A stretch of 13,354 bases of DNA, from assembly GCF_000719285.1 (NCBI RefSeq), contig NZ_JOFS01000069.1, positions 1 to 13,354 on the forward strand. Reading direction: 5' to 3'. Positions 5,952 through 11,887 of this stretch are shown one piece after another; position 1 is the first letter of the stretch, and each line of letters begins with the position of its first letter. Source of the stretch: Streptomyces bicolor. Its GTDB lineage: Bacteria; Actinomycetota; Actinomycetes; Streptomycetales; Streptomycetaceae. Below the pieces are notes generated by a model. That model did not search any database and was not told where the DNA came from. It was given only the letters and a program-made list of their open reading frames with translations. A program made the translations under genes and the position numbers.

Positions 5952-7163
5952 TCAGGCGTCCGGGCCGGCGAGCTCCCCGCGCAACCGGCGCGTGCGCAGC
6001 ACCAGTTCGAGCTCGAAGCGGCGATCGGGGTCGGCCAGGTCATCGCCCCACAGTTCCCGGATCTGCCGGAGCCGGTTGCGCACCGTCTGGGGATGGACGC
6101 CGAGCCGGGCTGCCACCTCGGGCGCGCCGCCCTGGGTCTCCAGCCAGGCGAGTAGCGTCTCGGCGAGACGGCGGGCCTGTTCCGGCCCCGTCTCGGTCAG
6201 CCGGGCCAGCCGACGGCGCGCGAGATCGTCGATCAGTTTCTCGGCCGGGAGCAGCACGAGCGCCTCGGCGTGTTCGCTGCAGCGCAGGAGGTGGCCCTGC
6301 GGGAGCAGGCCCTCCTGGATCATGCGGGCGCCCGTCGTCGCCCAGTGCAGTGATGTTGCGGCCCGCGTCACGGGAACGCTGGGCCCGATGGCTCCGGACC
6401 AGCCGCCCATGGCGCGGTACAGCCGCTCGACGCGGCCGGGTGCGTCGGGGTCCGCGAGCACCAGTCGGGGCGGTTCGCCGTCCATGTCCAGCAGGACCTC
6501 GTCGCCCAGGGCGGGCGTGACGGACTGCTGGGCGGGGCGAAGCAGGACGGCCACGGCGACCTCCTCGGGCAGCGGCCAGTCGACGGCGGCGGCGCGTTCG
6601 GCGAGGGCGGCGGTCGGGTCGGTGCGGTGCTCGGTGAGGAGGAGGTCGACCAGCAGGCGCCGGCGACGGATCCGTTCCCCCGCCTGGCCGGCGGCGACCT
6701 CTGCGTAGCCGTGCAGGGAGTGGGACACGAGCTCGTCGAGGTACTCGAACGCGGACTCGGCGAGTTCGTACATCGCGGGCGGCGGGATCTCGACCTGCTG
6801 CCCGATCTCGGCGAGGCTGCGCCAGGCCAGCCGTACGTTGAGCCGGTAGATCGCCTGCAGGGAGTCCAGGCGACGGCCCGCGAGGGCCTGGTTGCGGCCG
6901 AACTCCCTGAAGACCTCGGGGAGTTCGCGGGGTCGCTCGATGTCCGTGGTCAGCTGCGCGACGAAGCTCTCGAGCGCGAGCCTGGTCGCCACGAGCGCCT
7001 TCGGCTCGCCCCTCTCGTCGGTCGTCAGCTCGAGGTTGGGGAACTCCCGGCGCATGGCCCGCAGGATGTCCTGCGCGATGTCGGGCACCTGCTCCATGGC
7101 CAGCTCGGCGAACCGCCGCACCTGGTCCGGCGGCACCTTGTGCCAGGCGGAGGACGCGGGCAC
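5952..7163 (-). CDS. PucR-type transcriptional regulator
   Basis: A 403-residue DNA-binding regulator. The N-terminal half is helical (VRRFAELAMEQVPDIAQDIL, then FREFGRNQALAGRRLDSLQAIYRLNVRLAW), like the sensor part often annotated as RsbRD-like. A middle alpha/beta part (about 170-310) would be the degenerate GGDEF-like domain of the CdaR/PucR group. The C-terminal part (333-392) contains AARLGVHPQTVRNRLRQI and FELELVLRTRRL, the PucR-type helix-turn-helix. AGGAG ends immediately before the ATG at 7172, too close to serve it. It sits 9 nt before the in-frame GTG at 7163, which is therefore chosen. The stop of the upstream small gene (7176) overlaps this ribosome binding site, so the two genes form one unit. 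The signal and targets are unknown. Confidence 0.9.
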   Translation of the reverse strand: MPASSAWHKVPPDQVRRFAELAMEQVPDIAQDILRAMRREFPNLELTTDERGEPKALVATRLALESFVAQLTTDIERPRELPEVFREFGRNQALAGRRLDSLQAIYRLNVRLAWRSLAEIGQQVEIPPPAMYELAESAFEYLDELVSHSLHGYAEVAAGQAGERIRRRRLLVDLLLTEHRTDPTAALAERAAAVDWPLPEEVAVAVLLRPAQQSVTPALGDEVLLDMDGEPPRLVLADPDAPGRVERLYRAMGGWSGAIGPSVPVTRAATSLHWATTGARMIQEGLLPQGHLLRCSEHAEALVLLPAEKLIDDLARRRLARLTETGPEQARRLAETLLAWLETQGGAPEVAARLGVHPQTVRNRLRQIRELWGDDLADPDRRFELELVLRTRRLRGELAGPDA

Positions 7164-7175
7164 GGGCAGCATCTC

Positions 7176-7364
7176 CTAGCGGTCGGCGGTCTGCGCGGAG
7201 GGCGCGGGGGCGGGCCGGGCGCCGGCCGGGTCGGCGAAGGTGACGAGCGGGACGTTCGGCTGCTCGGGGGTGGCGGTCAGGGCGGTGACGAGGCCGAAAG
7301 CGGCGCCCGTGGCCAGGGTGGCGGAGAGTGCGCAGGTCAGGAGGGCGGCGAGGTTTCTTGGCAT
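7176..7364 (-). CDS. Short membrane or secreted peptide cotranscribed with the PucR-type regulator
   Basis: A 62-residue peptide: MPRN, then a hydrophobic helix (about LAALLTCALSATLATGAAFGLVTAL) with one cysteine, then a 35-residue tail rich in Pro and Ala. It would be anchored by or cleaved after the N-terminal helix, with the tail outside. An in-frame GTG at 7400 would add 12 residues (MTTSSNERLLVP); I prefer the ATG because the helix follows directly and I recall relatives starting MPRxLA, but the ribosome binding site is weak for both. It ends 12 nt before the regulator start. The pairing suggests a surface role linked to the regulator; function is unknown. Confidence 0.65.
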   Translation of the reverse strand: MPRNLAALLTCALSATLATGAAFGLVTALTATPEQPNVPLVTFADPAGARPAPAPSAQTADR

Positions 7365-7429
7365 GGGGACGAGGAGCCTCTCGTTCGACGAGGTGGTCAC
7401 CCAGCGTTCCGGCCCGGTCCGGCCCGATC

Positions 7430-7459
7430 AGTATCGAGTCACTGTTGACATGGGGTCAA
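7430..7459 (-). promoter_or_regulatory. Predicted promoter of the small peptide-PucR unit
   Basis: On the minus strand TTGACC (7459-7454) and GATACT (7435-7430) are separated by 18 bp, close to the housekeeping sigma-70 consensus (5 of 6 and 4 of 6). The start of transcription would be near 7424, giving a leader of about 24 nt to the GTG at 7400 or 60 nt to the ATG at 7364. Confidence 0.5.
7445..7459. promoter_or_regulatory. Palindrome over the -35 box, candidate operator
   Basis: TTGAC-ATGGG-GTCAA is a perfect 5-bp inverted repeat with a 5-bp spacer. It covers the predicted -35 hexamer of the peptide-PucR promoter, where a bound protein would block RNA polymerase. Binding by the downstream PucR-type protein is plausible but unproven. 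Confidence 0.4.
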
Positions 7460-7464
7460 TAGCG

Positions 7465-8049
7465 GCCTGATTTCGCCGGTCACAACTACTTACTCCCCGG
7501 TAGGCCATCTTCGCGCCGGGTGAGCCGCTTGCACCGCGAAGGTACTCGAGCACGAGGGTCACCGCTTCACCGGTGCCGTGGCGCCCAGGTGGTGGTGGAG
7601 CGGCGCACGGGCCGGATCATGAACGCCGGCATCGGGCCGAGGATCCACCGAAGCGACCCGGCGCCCCCAGGTGACGCAGACACTGCGCGACAGTCGCCGG
7701 CTGGAGGTCCTGGGCGAGACCGCGCCCACGCTCGCCACCTTCGCGGGCGGTGTGCCCACCGCCGCCGGACTGACGTTCCTGGTCCGTGAGCGGCGGCGAC
7801 GAGCCGTACCGGCGGACTCACAGCGAGCCGACGGGACTCACACAGGTGACTGGCCCGGGTGCGAGAGCGGGGAGAAATTGTCACCCGCGTGCGTAGCCAT
7901 ATCGAACGGTCCATCCGAAAACTGACGTTACCTACCAGTACCTGCGCGTTCCCCCGGAACCCGCCAAAACCGTCACACAACATCGCAGCCCAGCGTGTCT
8001 CCCCGGACGCCCGGCCCCCAGCCCCCGCATTCGACGAGTTGGAGCAACG
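7465..8049. other. Intergenic region before the glycosyltransferase gene
   Basis: About 585 bp between divergent units. A plus-strand frame from a GTG at 7671 to 7925 shows fair codon bias in its first half and a hydrophobic segment (TLATFAGGVPTAAGLTFLV) followed by RERRRR. It has no ribosome binding site, an irregular second half and no family match I know, so it may be the relic of a membrane protein gene. I see no other structure, and no clear promoter for the glycosyltransferase. Confidence 0.4.
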
Positions 8050-9447
8050 ATGCCCCAGCACACTTCCTCCCCGGTCTTCGGCCAGGAGGGGATCACCGCC
8101 GCTCATGCCGCCCCTACCGCTCATCGCGGTGCCGCTGGTCCGCATGCCGGCCGTCGTCGTACGCCCGGCCCCGACGGCACTGCCTCCGGCCCGTCCCCGT
8201 TCCCGCGCCGGATCGTCTTCCTCGCCCGCCGCGACCTGGACAACCCCGCCGCCGGCGGCTCCGAACTCCTCGTCGACCGCCTCGCCGACGGACTCAACGC
8301 CGAGGGCCACCAGGTCACGCTGCTGTGCGGTGGCCCGGCCTCCCCCACGCTCGAATCCGCTCGCGCGGGAGGTGCCCCCATCCGCGGCTACCGCGTGGTG
8401 TCGGCGGGCGGCGACGCAGGTCATTTCCTGCGCGCGAAGCGGGCGTTCGCCCGTCGGGTCGGCGACTGCGACCTCCTGGTGGAGGTGTGCGGCGGCATGC
8501 CGTACCTGGCGCCGCTGTGGCACAAGGGGCCGACGCTGTGCCTGGTGAACCAGGTGCACACCGACCTGTGGGACATGCGCTACCCGGGTCCCGTGGCCCG
8601 GCTCGGCCGCAGGCTGGAGCACTGGGCGCTGACCGGGCCGCACCGCGGCAGCCTGACGGTGGCCGTGTCCGACTCCACCGCCGCGGCACTGCGCGCCATC
8701 GGCGTCGGGCCGGACCGGATCAGGGTGGTCCACAACGGCGTCGACGCACCCGGGCCGCTGCTGCCCAAGGCCGCCGAGCCGTTGTTCGTCGCGGTCGGGC
8801 GGCTGGTCGAGTACAAGCGGATCGATCTGCTGCTACGGCTCTGGGAGCGGGTGCGTCCGGTCACCGGCGGGCGGCTCGTCATCGTCGGCGACGGCCCCGA
8901 GCGGGAGCGGCTCCAGGCCATGGCCGGGCCCGGTGTGATGTTCACCGGCCGGGTCCCGGAGGCGGAGAAGCACCGGTTGCTGTGCCGGGCGTGGCTACTG
9001 CTGCATCCGTCCCTGGTGGAGGGCTGGGGTCTGGTGGTGACCGAGGCGGCCGCGCGCGGCACTCCGACGGTCGGCTTCGCCGTACCCGGTCTGCGGGACT
9101 CCGTCGTCAACGGGGTGACGGGTGTGCTGGCCGGGGGTGAGAGCTCGTTCGCCGCGGCCTGGTGCGCGCTCGCGCTCAGCCCGGAGCGCCGTAGGATCAT
9201 GGGGCGTGCCGCCGAGGCGCGTGCCGACAACTTCCGCTGGAGCAGCACGGTGCGGCAGTTCCGGGAGGTGGCCGCGGAGGCCTGCCGCGCGACGGCACGG
9301 TCCACGCCGGGTGGCGGGACCGTGGCGCCCGGAACGCACCAGCCGGCTGTCGCTCCGGGACCTCGCCCGCCCTGTGCCGAGCCCCGCCCCGTCGTCCCGC
9401 CGCCGACCGCCGACCCACCGGCGCCCGAGGTGACCGCACATGACTGA
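8050..9447 (+). CDS. GT-B family 4 glycosyltransferase
   Basis: A 465-residue glycosyltransferase that should move a sugar from a nucleotide donor onto a cell-envelope or secondary-metabolite acceptor. The conserved part starts near residue 53 (RRIVFLARRDLDNPAAGGSE); the 52 residues before it are low complexity. The donor side shows VGRLVEYKR (K256) and IVGDGPERERL. The GT4 E-x7-E motif is EGWGLVVTE (E324, E332), followed by GTPTVGFAVPGLRDSV. The last 45 residues are a Pro/Ala tail. GGAG at 8041-8044 lies 5 nt before the ATG. The end overlaps the methyltransferase start by 8 nt, so the two are cotranslated. No membrane helix is present, so it acts on the cytoplasmic face. The acceptor is unknown. 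Confidence 0.9.
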   Translation: MPQHTSSPVFGQEGITAAHAAPTAHRGAAGPHAGRRRTPGPDGTASGPSPFPRRIVFLARRDLDNPAAGGSELLVDRLADGLNAEGHQVTLLCGGPASPTLESARAGGAPIRGYRVVSAGGDAGHFLRAKRAFARRVGDCDLLVEVCGGMPYLAPLWHKGPTLCLVNQVHTDLWDMRYPGPVARLGRRLEHWALTGPHRGSLTVAVSDSTAAALRAIGVGPDRIRVVHNGVDAPGPLLPKAAEPLFVAVGRLVEYKRIDLLLRLWERVRPVTGGRLVIVGDGPERERLQAMAGPGVMFTGRVPEAEKHRLLCRAWLLLHPSLVEGWGLVVTEAAARGTPTVGFAVPGLRDSVVNGVTGVLAGGESSFAAAWCALALSPERRRIMGRAAEARADNFRWSSTVRQFREVAAEACRATARSTPGGGTVAPGTHQPAVAPGPRPPCAEPRPVVPPPTADPPAPEVTAHD

Positions 9448-10189
9448 GGCCGTCGAACGTCCCCTCAGGGACCCCTCGCTGCGCAGATCGCTCACCCTGT
9501 TCAGGGCCCTCCTGCGGGAGCAGGCCGACCCCGAGCGCTGCTACTCGCTGCTCGCGCGCGACGCGGTCGCCCAGGTGGCGCGCCACACGGACCTGCGGGG
9601 CCGGATCGTCCTCGACGTCGGCGGCGGCCCGGGCCACTTCACCGAGGAGTTCCGCCGCCGGGGTGCTCACGCCTACCTCTTCGAGCCCGACTCGCGGGAG
9701 TTGGGAGCGCGGGGCCGCCCGCCGGAGGGTGCGGTCGTCGCCGACGGCTATCTGCTGCCGGTGCCCGACGGCGTCGCGGACGTGTGCTTCTCCTCCAACG
9801 TGCTGGAGCACGTGGCGGATCCGCGGACCTTCCTCAGCGAACTGGTCCGGGTGACCCGGCCCGGCGGGCTGATCTACGTCTCCTTCACCAACTGGCTCTC
9901 CCCGTGGGGCGGCCACGAGACCGCGCCCTGGCACTACCTGGGGGCGGGCCGGGCACGCGAGCGCCACCGGCGACGGACCGGCCGCGATGCCAAGCACACC
10001 GTCGGCGAGAACCTGTTCCCCGTCCACATCGGCCCCACCCTGCGGCATGTGCGCGCCCGCGACGACGTGCGCATCGTCTCGGCCCGTTCCCGCTACTGGC
10101 CCGTCCTCCCGGCAGCCGTCACCCGGATCCCCGGGCTGAGGGAGTTCGCCACCTGGAATCTCCTGCTGATCCTGCGCCGCACCGGCTAG
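9440..10189 (+). CDS. Class I SAM-dependent methyltransferase
   Basis: A 249-residue methyltransferase with a Rossmann SAM-binding fold: motif I VLDVGGGPGHF (57-67), acidic residue after strand 2 in LFEPD (E82), then SSNVLEHVADP and LVRVTRPGGLIYVSFTNW. The C-terminal part has PWGGHETAPWHYLG and ends with a hydrophobic LREFATWNLLLIL. From memory this layout, including RRSL at the start and GGHE plus HYLG, resembles mycobacterial Rv0224c, which is also close to a glycosyltransferase gene. GAGGTG sits 8 nt before the ATG, inside the glycosyltransferase frame. With the neighbour it probably makes a methylated glycoconjugate, where this enzyme would methylate a sugar or lipid hydroxyl or carboxyl. 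The substrate is inferred only. Confidence 0.9.
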   Translation: MTEAVERPLRDPSLRRSLTLFRALLREQADPERCYSLLARDAVAQVARHTDLRGRIVLDVGGGPGHFTEEFRRRGAHAYLFEPDSRELGARGRPPEGAVVADGYLLPVPDGVADVCFSSNVLEHVADPRTFLSELVRVTRPGGLIYVSFTNWLSPWGGHETAPWHYLGAGRARERHRRRTGRDAKHTVGENLFPVHIGPTLRHVRARDDVRIVSARSRYWPVLPAAVTRIPGLREFATWNLLLILRRTG

Positions 10190-10209
10190 CCCGCGACGCC
10201 GGTCGGCCA

Positions 10210-10234
10210 CGAGGCACGTCCCGGCGAGGCACGT
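10210..10234. repeat. 10-bp direct repeat upstream of the Trm112-like gene
   Basis: CGAGGCACGT occurs at 10210-10219 and again at 10225-10234, a 15-bp period, in the 135-bp gap after the methyltransferase. It could be a paired half-site for a regulator or a chance duplication. Confidence 0.5.
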
Positions 10235-10324
10235 TCATGAGCCCCACCGTCCAGGCTCCCGCACACGCCGCCCCCGCCCCGCGGCGTCACCACGCCAACC
10301 GTCCCGCATCGAAAGGAACCGCTC

Positions 10325-10537
10325 ATGAGGCCCGACGACCCGCTGCTGAAGATCCTGGTCTGCCCGCTCGACAAAGGCCCGCTGATCCTGGACGAACCGG
10401 GCTCCGCGCTCTACAACCCCCGGCTGCGGCGCCGCTACCCCGTGATCGACGGCATCCCGCAGCTCCTTCCCAGCTCCGGCGTGCCGATCTCCGACCAGGA
10501 GCTGGCAGCACTCAGTACCCTGCCAAGGCAGCACTGA
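10325..10537 (+). CDS. Trm112-like small protein with a degenerate zinc motif
   Basis: A 70-residue protein. LLKILVCPLDKGPL (7-20) and LRRRYPVIDGIPQLLP (34-49) are the two conserved blocks of Trm112/YcaR-type proteins, which in their best-known form bind zinc and activate methyltransferases. Only one cysteine (C13) is left; the usual CPxC pair and the second cysteine pair are missing, with CPLDKGPL in place of CPxCxxxL. This matches an actinobacterial cysteine-poor branch I recall. Position three in the glycosyltransferase-methyltransferase cassette suggests it may be a partner of that methyltransferase. AAAGGAA lies 7-8 nt before the ATG. The 135-nt gap allows separate transcription. Its stop codon lies inside an operator for the next gene. 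Confidence 0.8.
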   Translation: MRPDDPLLKILVCPLDKGPLILDEPGSALYNPRLRRRYPVIDGIPQLLPSSGVPISDQELAALSTLPRQH

Positions 10538-10541
10538 GTGC
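10503..10541. promoter_or_regulatory. Two tandem operator sites before the TetR gene
   Basis: GCACTGAGTGC (10531-10541) is a perfect palindrome around one central base. A one-mismatch version, GCACTCAGTAC (10508-10518), lies 23 bp away centre to centre, about two helical turns. Both sit inside repeats of GGCAGCACT. The same core appears at 11359-11373, so this is very likely the binding site of the TetR protein. The Trm112-like stop codon TGA lies within the second site. Confidence 0.65.
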
Positions 10542-10561
10542 CATCTGCCCCGCTCCGGTGC

Positions 10562-10567
10562 TACGTT
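10562..10567 (+). promoter_or_regulatory. Leaderless-type -10 box of the TetR gene
   Basis: TACGTT fits TANNNT and ends 7 nt before the ATG at 10575, so transcription should start at or next to the A of the start codon. There is no ribosome binding site (the preceding bases are cccctcc), which agrees with a leaderless mRNA. The second operator lies over the -35 position, so the protein probably represses itself. Confidence 0.45.
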
Positions 10568-10574
10568 CCCCTCC

Positions 10575-11315
10575 ATGAGCTCCAGCAACGCGACACCCGG
10601 CGGCGACGAGAAGACGGAGGCCGGGACGGCGAAGCCCCCGATGCGCGAGGCGCTGATCGCGGCGGCTTTCCAGTTGTTCCTGGAGCGGGGTTACGAGCAG
10701 ACCACCGTCGACGACATCGTGGCGCTGGCGGGTGTCGGCCGGCGGTCGTTCTTCCGCTACTTCCCGTCCAAGGAGGACGTGGTCTTCCCCGACCACGAGC
10801 GGTGCCTCACCGACATGACGGCCTTCCTCGCCGCGAGCGACGACGAGCACGAGCCGGTGCGGCGGGTGTGCGACGCGGCCCGGCTGGTGCTGCGCATGTA
10901 CGCGGAGAACCCGGCGTTCTCCGTGCAGCGCTACCAGCTCACCAAGAAGGTGCCGGGGCTGCGCGCGTACGAACTGTCCGTGGTGTGGCGCTATGAGCGC
11001 GCCCTCGCCGAGTATCTGCGCGAGCGCTTCGCCGGCCGGCGCGACGGAACCCTGCAGGCCGACGTGATCGCCGCAGCCGTGGTCGCGGCGCACAACAACG
11101 CGCTGCGCTCGTGGCTGCGGTCGGACGGCCAGGGCGACTCGGACGCCGCGGTGGACCACGCGCTGGCCTATGTGCAGTCGGCGTTCGGCGTCGCCCCCAC
11201 CCCGGGCCCCGCCGTCGACGAGCAGCCCGACGACGTCGTGGTCGTCGTGTCCCGGCGCGGCGCCCCGCTGTGGCGGGTCGTCCAGGAGATCGAGACCACG
11301 CTCGGGCGCGACTGA
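10575..11315 (+). CDS. TetR-family transcriptional regulator
   Basis: A 246-residue regulator. The DNA-binding domain covers about 23-70, with MREALIAAAFQLFLERGYEQ, helix-turn-helix TTVDDIVALAGVGRRSFFRYF (43-63) and PSKEDVVF after it. The larger helical C-terminal part (about 75-215) would bind a ligand; its last 35 residues (DDVVVVVSRRGAPLW) add a short tail. The ATG at 10575 is supported by the leaderless-type promoter rather than by a ribosome binding site. Matching palindromes lie before this gene and before the OB-fold gene, so it probably represses both. Given the OB-fold partner, the ligand may be an acyl-CoA or related lipid or steroid intermediate; this is inference. Confidence 0.92.
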   Translation: MSSSNATPGGDEKTEAGTAKPPMREALIAAAFQLFLERGYEQTTVDDIVALAGVGRRSFFRYFPSKEDVVFPDHERCLTDMTAFLAASDDEHEPVRRVCDAARLVLRMYAENPAFSVQRYQLTKKVPGLRAYELSVVWRYERALAEYLRERFAGRRDGTLQADVIAAAVVAAHNNALRSWLRSDGQGDSDAAVDHALAYVQSAFGVAPTPGPAVDEQPDDVVVVVSRRGAPLWRVVQEIETTLGRD

Positions 11316-11350
11316 TCCGGGCCCCCGCCAGATTAAGGGTACGGAGTGCC

Positions 11351-11379
11351 TTTACGTCTGGCACTGAGTGCCATACGCT
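11351..11379 (+). promoter_or_regulatory. Promoter of the OB-fold gene with operator in the spacer
   Basis: TTTACG (11351-11356) and TACGCT (11374-11379) are spaced by 17 bp. The spacer contains TGGCACT-G-AGTGCCA (11359-11373), a perfect 15-bp palindrome that shares its core with the sites before the TetR gene. An extra half-site AGTGCC lies at 11345-11350. A repressor bound there would cover the whole promoter. The predicted leader to the GTG at 11474 is about 88 nt. Confidence 0.6.
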
Positions 11380-11473
11380 GCCGATGTGCGCGGTGGCACG
11401 GTGAGCCGCGCACAAGCGTGCCCGGACGCCCCGAGCACGTGGGATTCCGGCCGAGCGCAGGGAGTTGACCAGC

Positions 11474-11887
11474 GTGTACCACCACTCAGGCAGCGTTGTT
11501 CGTCAGACCACCGGCTTCGCCGCCGGCCTCCTCGACCCCACGGCCCCGGACCCGGAGGCCATGCTCTTCCAGCGCTGCACCTGGTGCGGCACCGCCATGT
11601 ACCACCGGCTGCTGTGCCCGGTCTGTCAGGGCAGCGAGCTGCGCACGGAGCGCAGCGAGGGCGTGGGCACGGTCCGCCACTCCACCGTGGTGCACCGCAA
11701 CACCCCCGCCGCGCGCAATGTGTCGCTCGTCGAGATGGCCGAGGGGTTCGTGGTGCGCGGCCGGGTCATGGGCCCGCCCATCGGCATCCACAGCGGGGAC
11801 CGGGTCCGGCTGTCCACGGCGAAGGACCCGGTCCGGGGCGAGCCGGTGTTCCAGCTGGTCGACGAGCCCTACCGGGCCTGGACCTGA
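11474..11887 (+). CDS. Zn-ribbon and OB-fold protein (DUF35 family)
   Basis: A 137-residue protein with a rubredoxin-like zinc ribbon, C35-x2-C38 and C48-x2-C51 (CTWCGTAMYHRLLCPVCQ), followed by an OB-fold beta barrel (about 60-130: VGTVRHSTVVHR, VSLVEMAEGFVVRGRVMG, VRLSTAKDP). Members of this family act with thiolases, MaoC-like hydratases or acyl-CoA enzymes; ChsH2 in steroid side-chain breakdown is an example. GGGAG at 11460-11464 lies 9 nt before the GTG at 11474; a TTG at 11465 directly touches it and is less likely. No thiolase or acyl-CoA gene follows, so the usual partner is missing here. The last 19 nt overlap the convergent oxidoreductase gene. Confidence 0.88.
   Translation: MYHHSGSVVRQTTGFAAGLLDPTAPDPEAMLFQRCTWCGTAMYHRLLCPVCQGSELRTERSEGVGTVRHSTVVHRNTPAARNVSLVEMAEGFVVRGRVMGPPIGIHSGDRVRLSTAKDPVRGEPVFQLVDEPYRAWT

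Noticed and set aside
7671..7925. Small plus-strand gene with one hydrophobic segment
   Set aside because: No ribosome binding site, uneven codon bias and no recognised family; kept only as a possible relic in the intergenic note.
11384..11404. Six-codon upstream frame MCAVAR in the OB-fold leader, as a cysteine attenuator
   Set aside because: The ATG is only 4 nt past the predicted -10 box, too close for a leaderless start, it has one cysteine codon and no ribosome binding site or attenuator hairpin.
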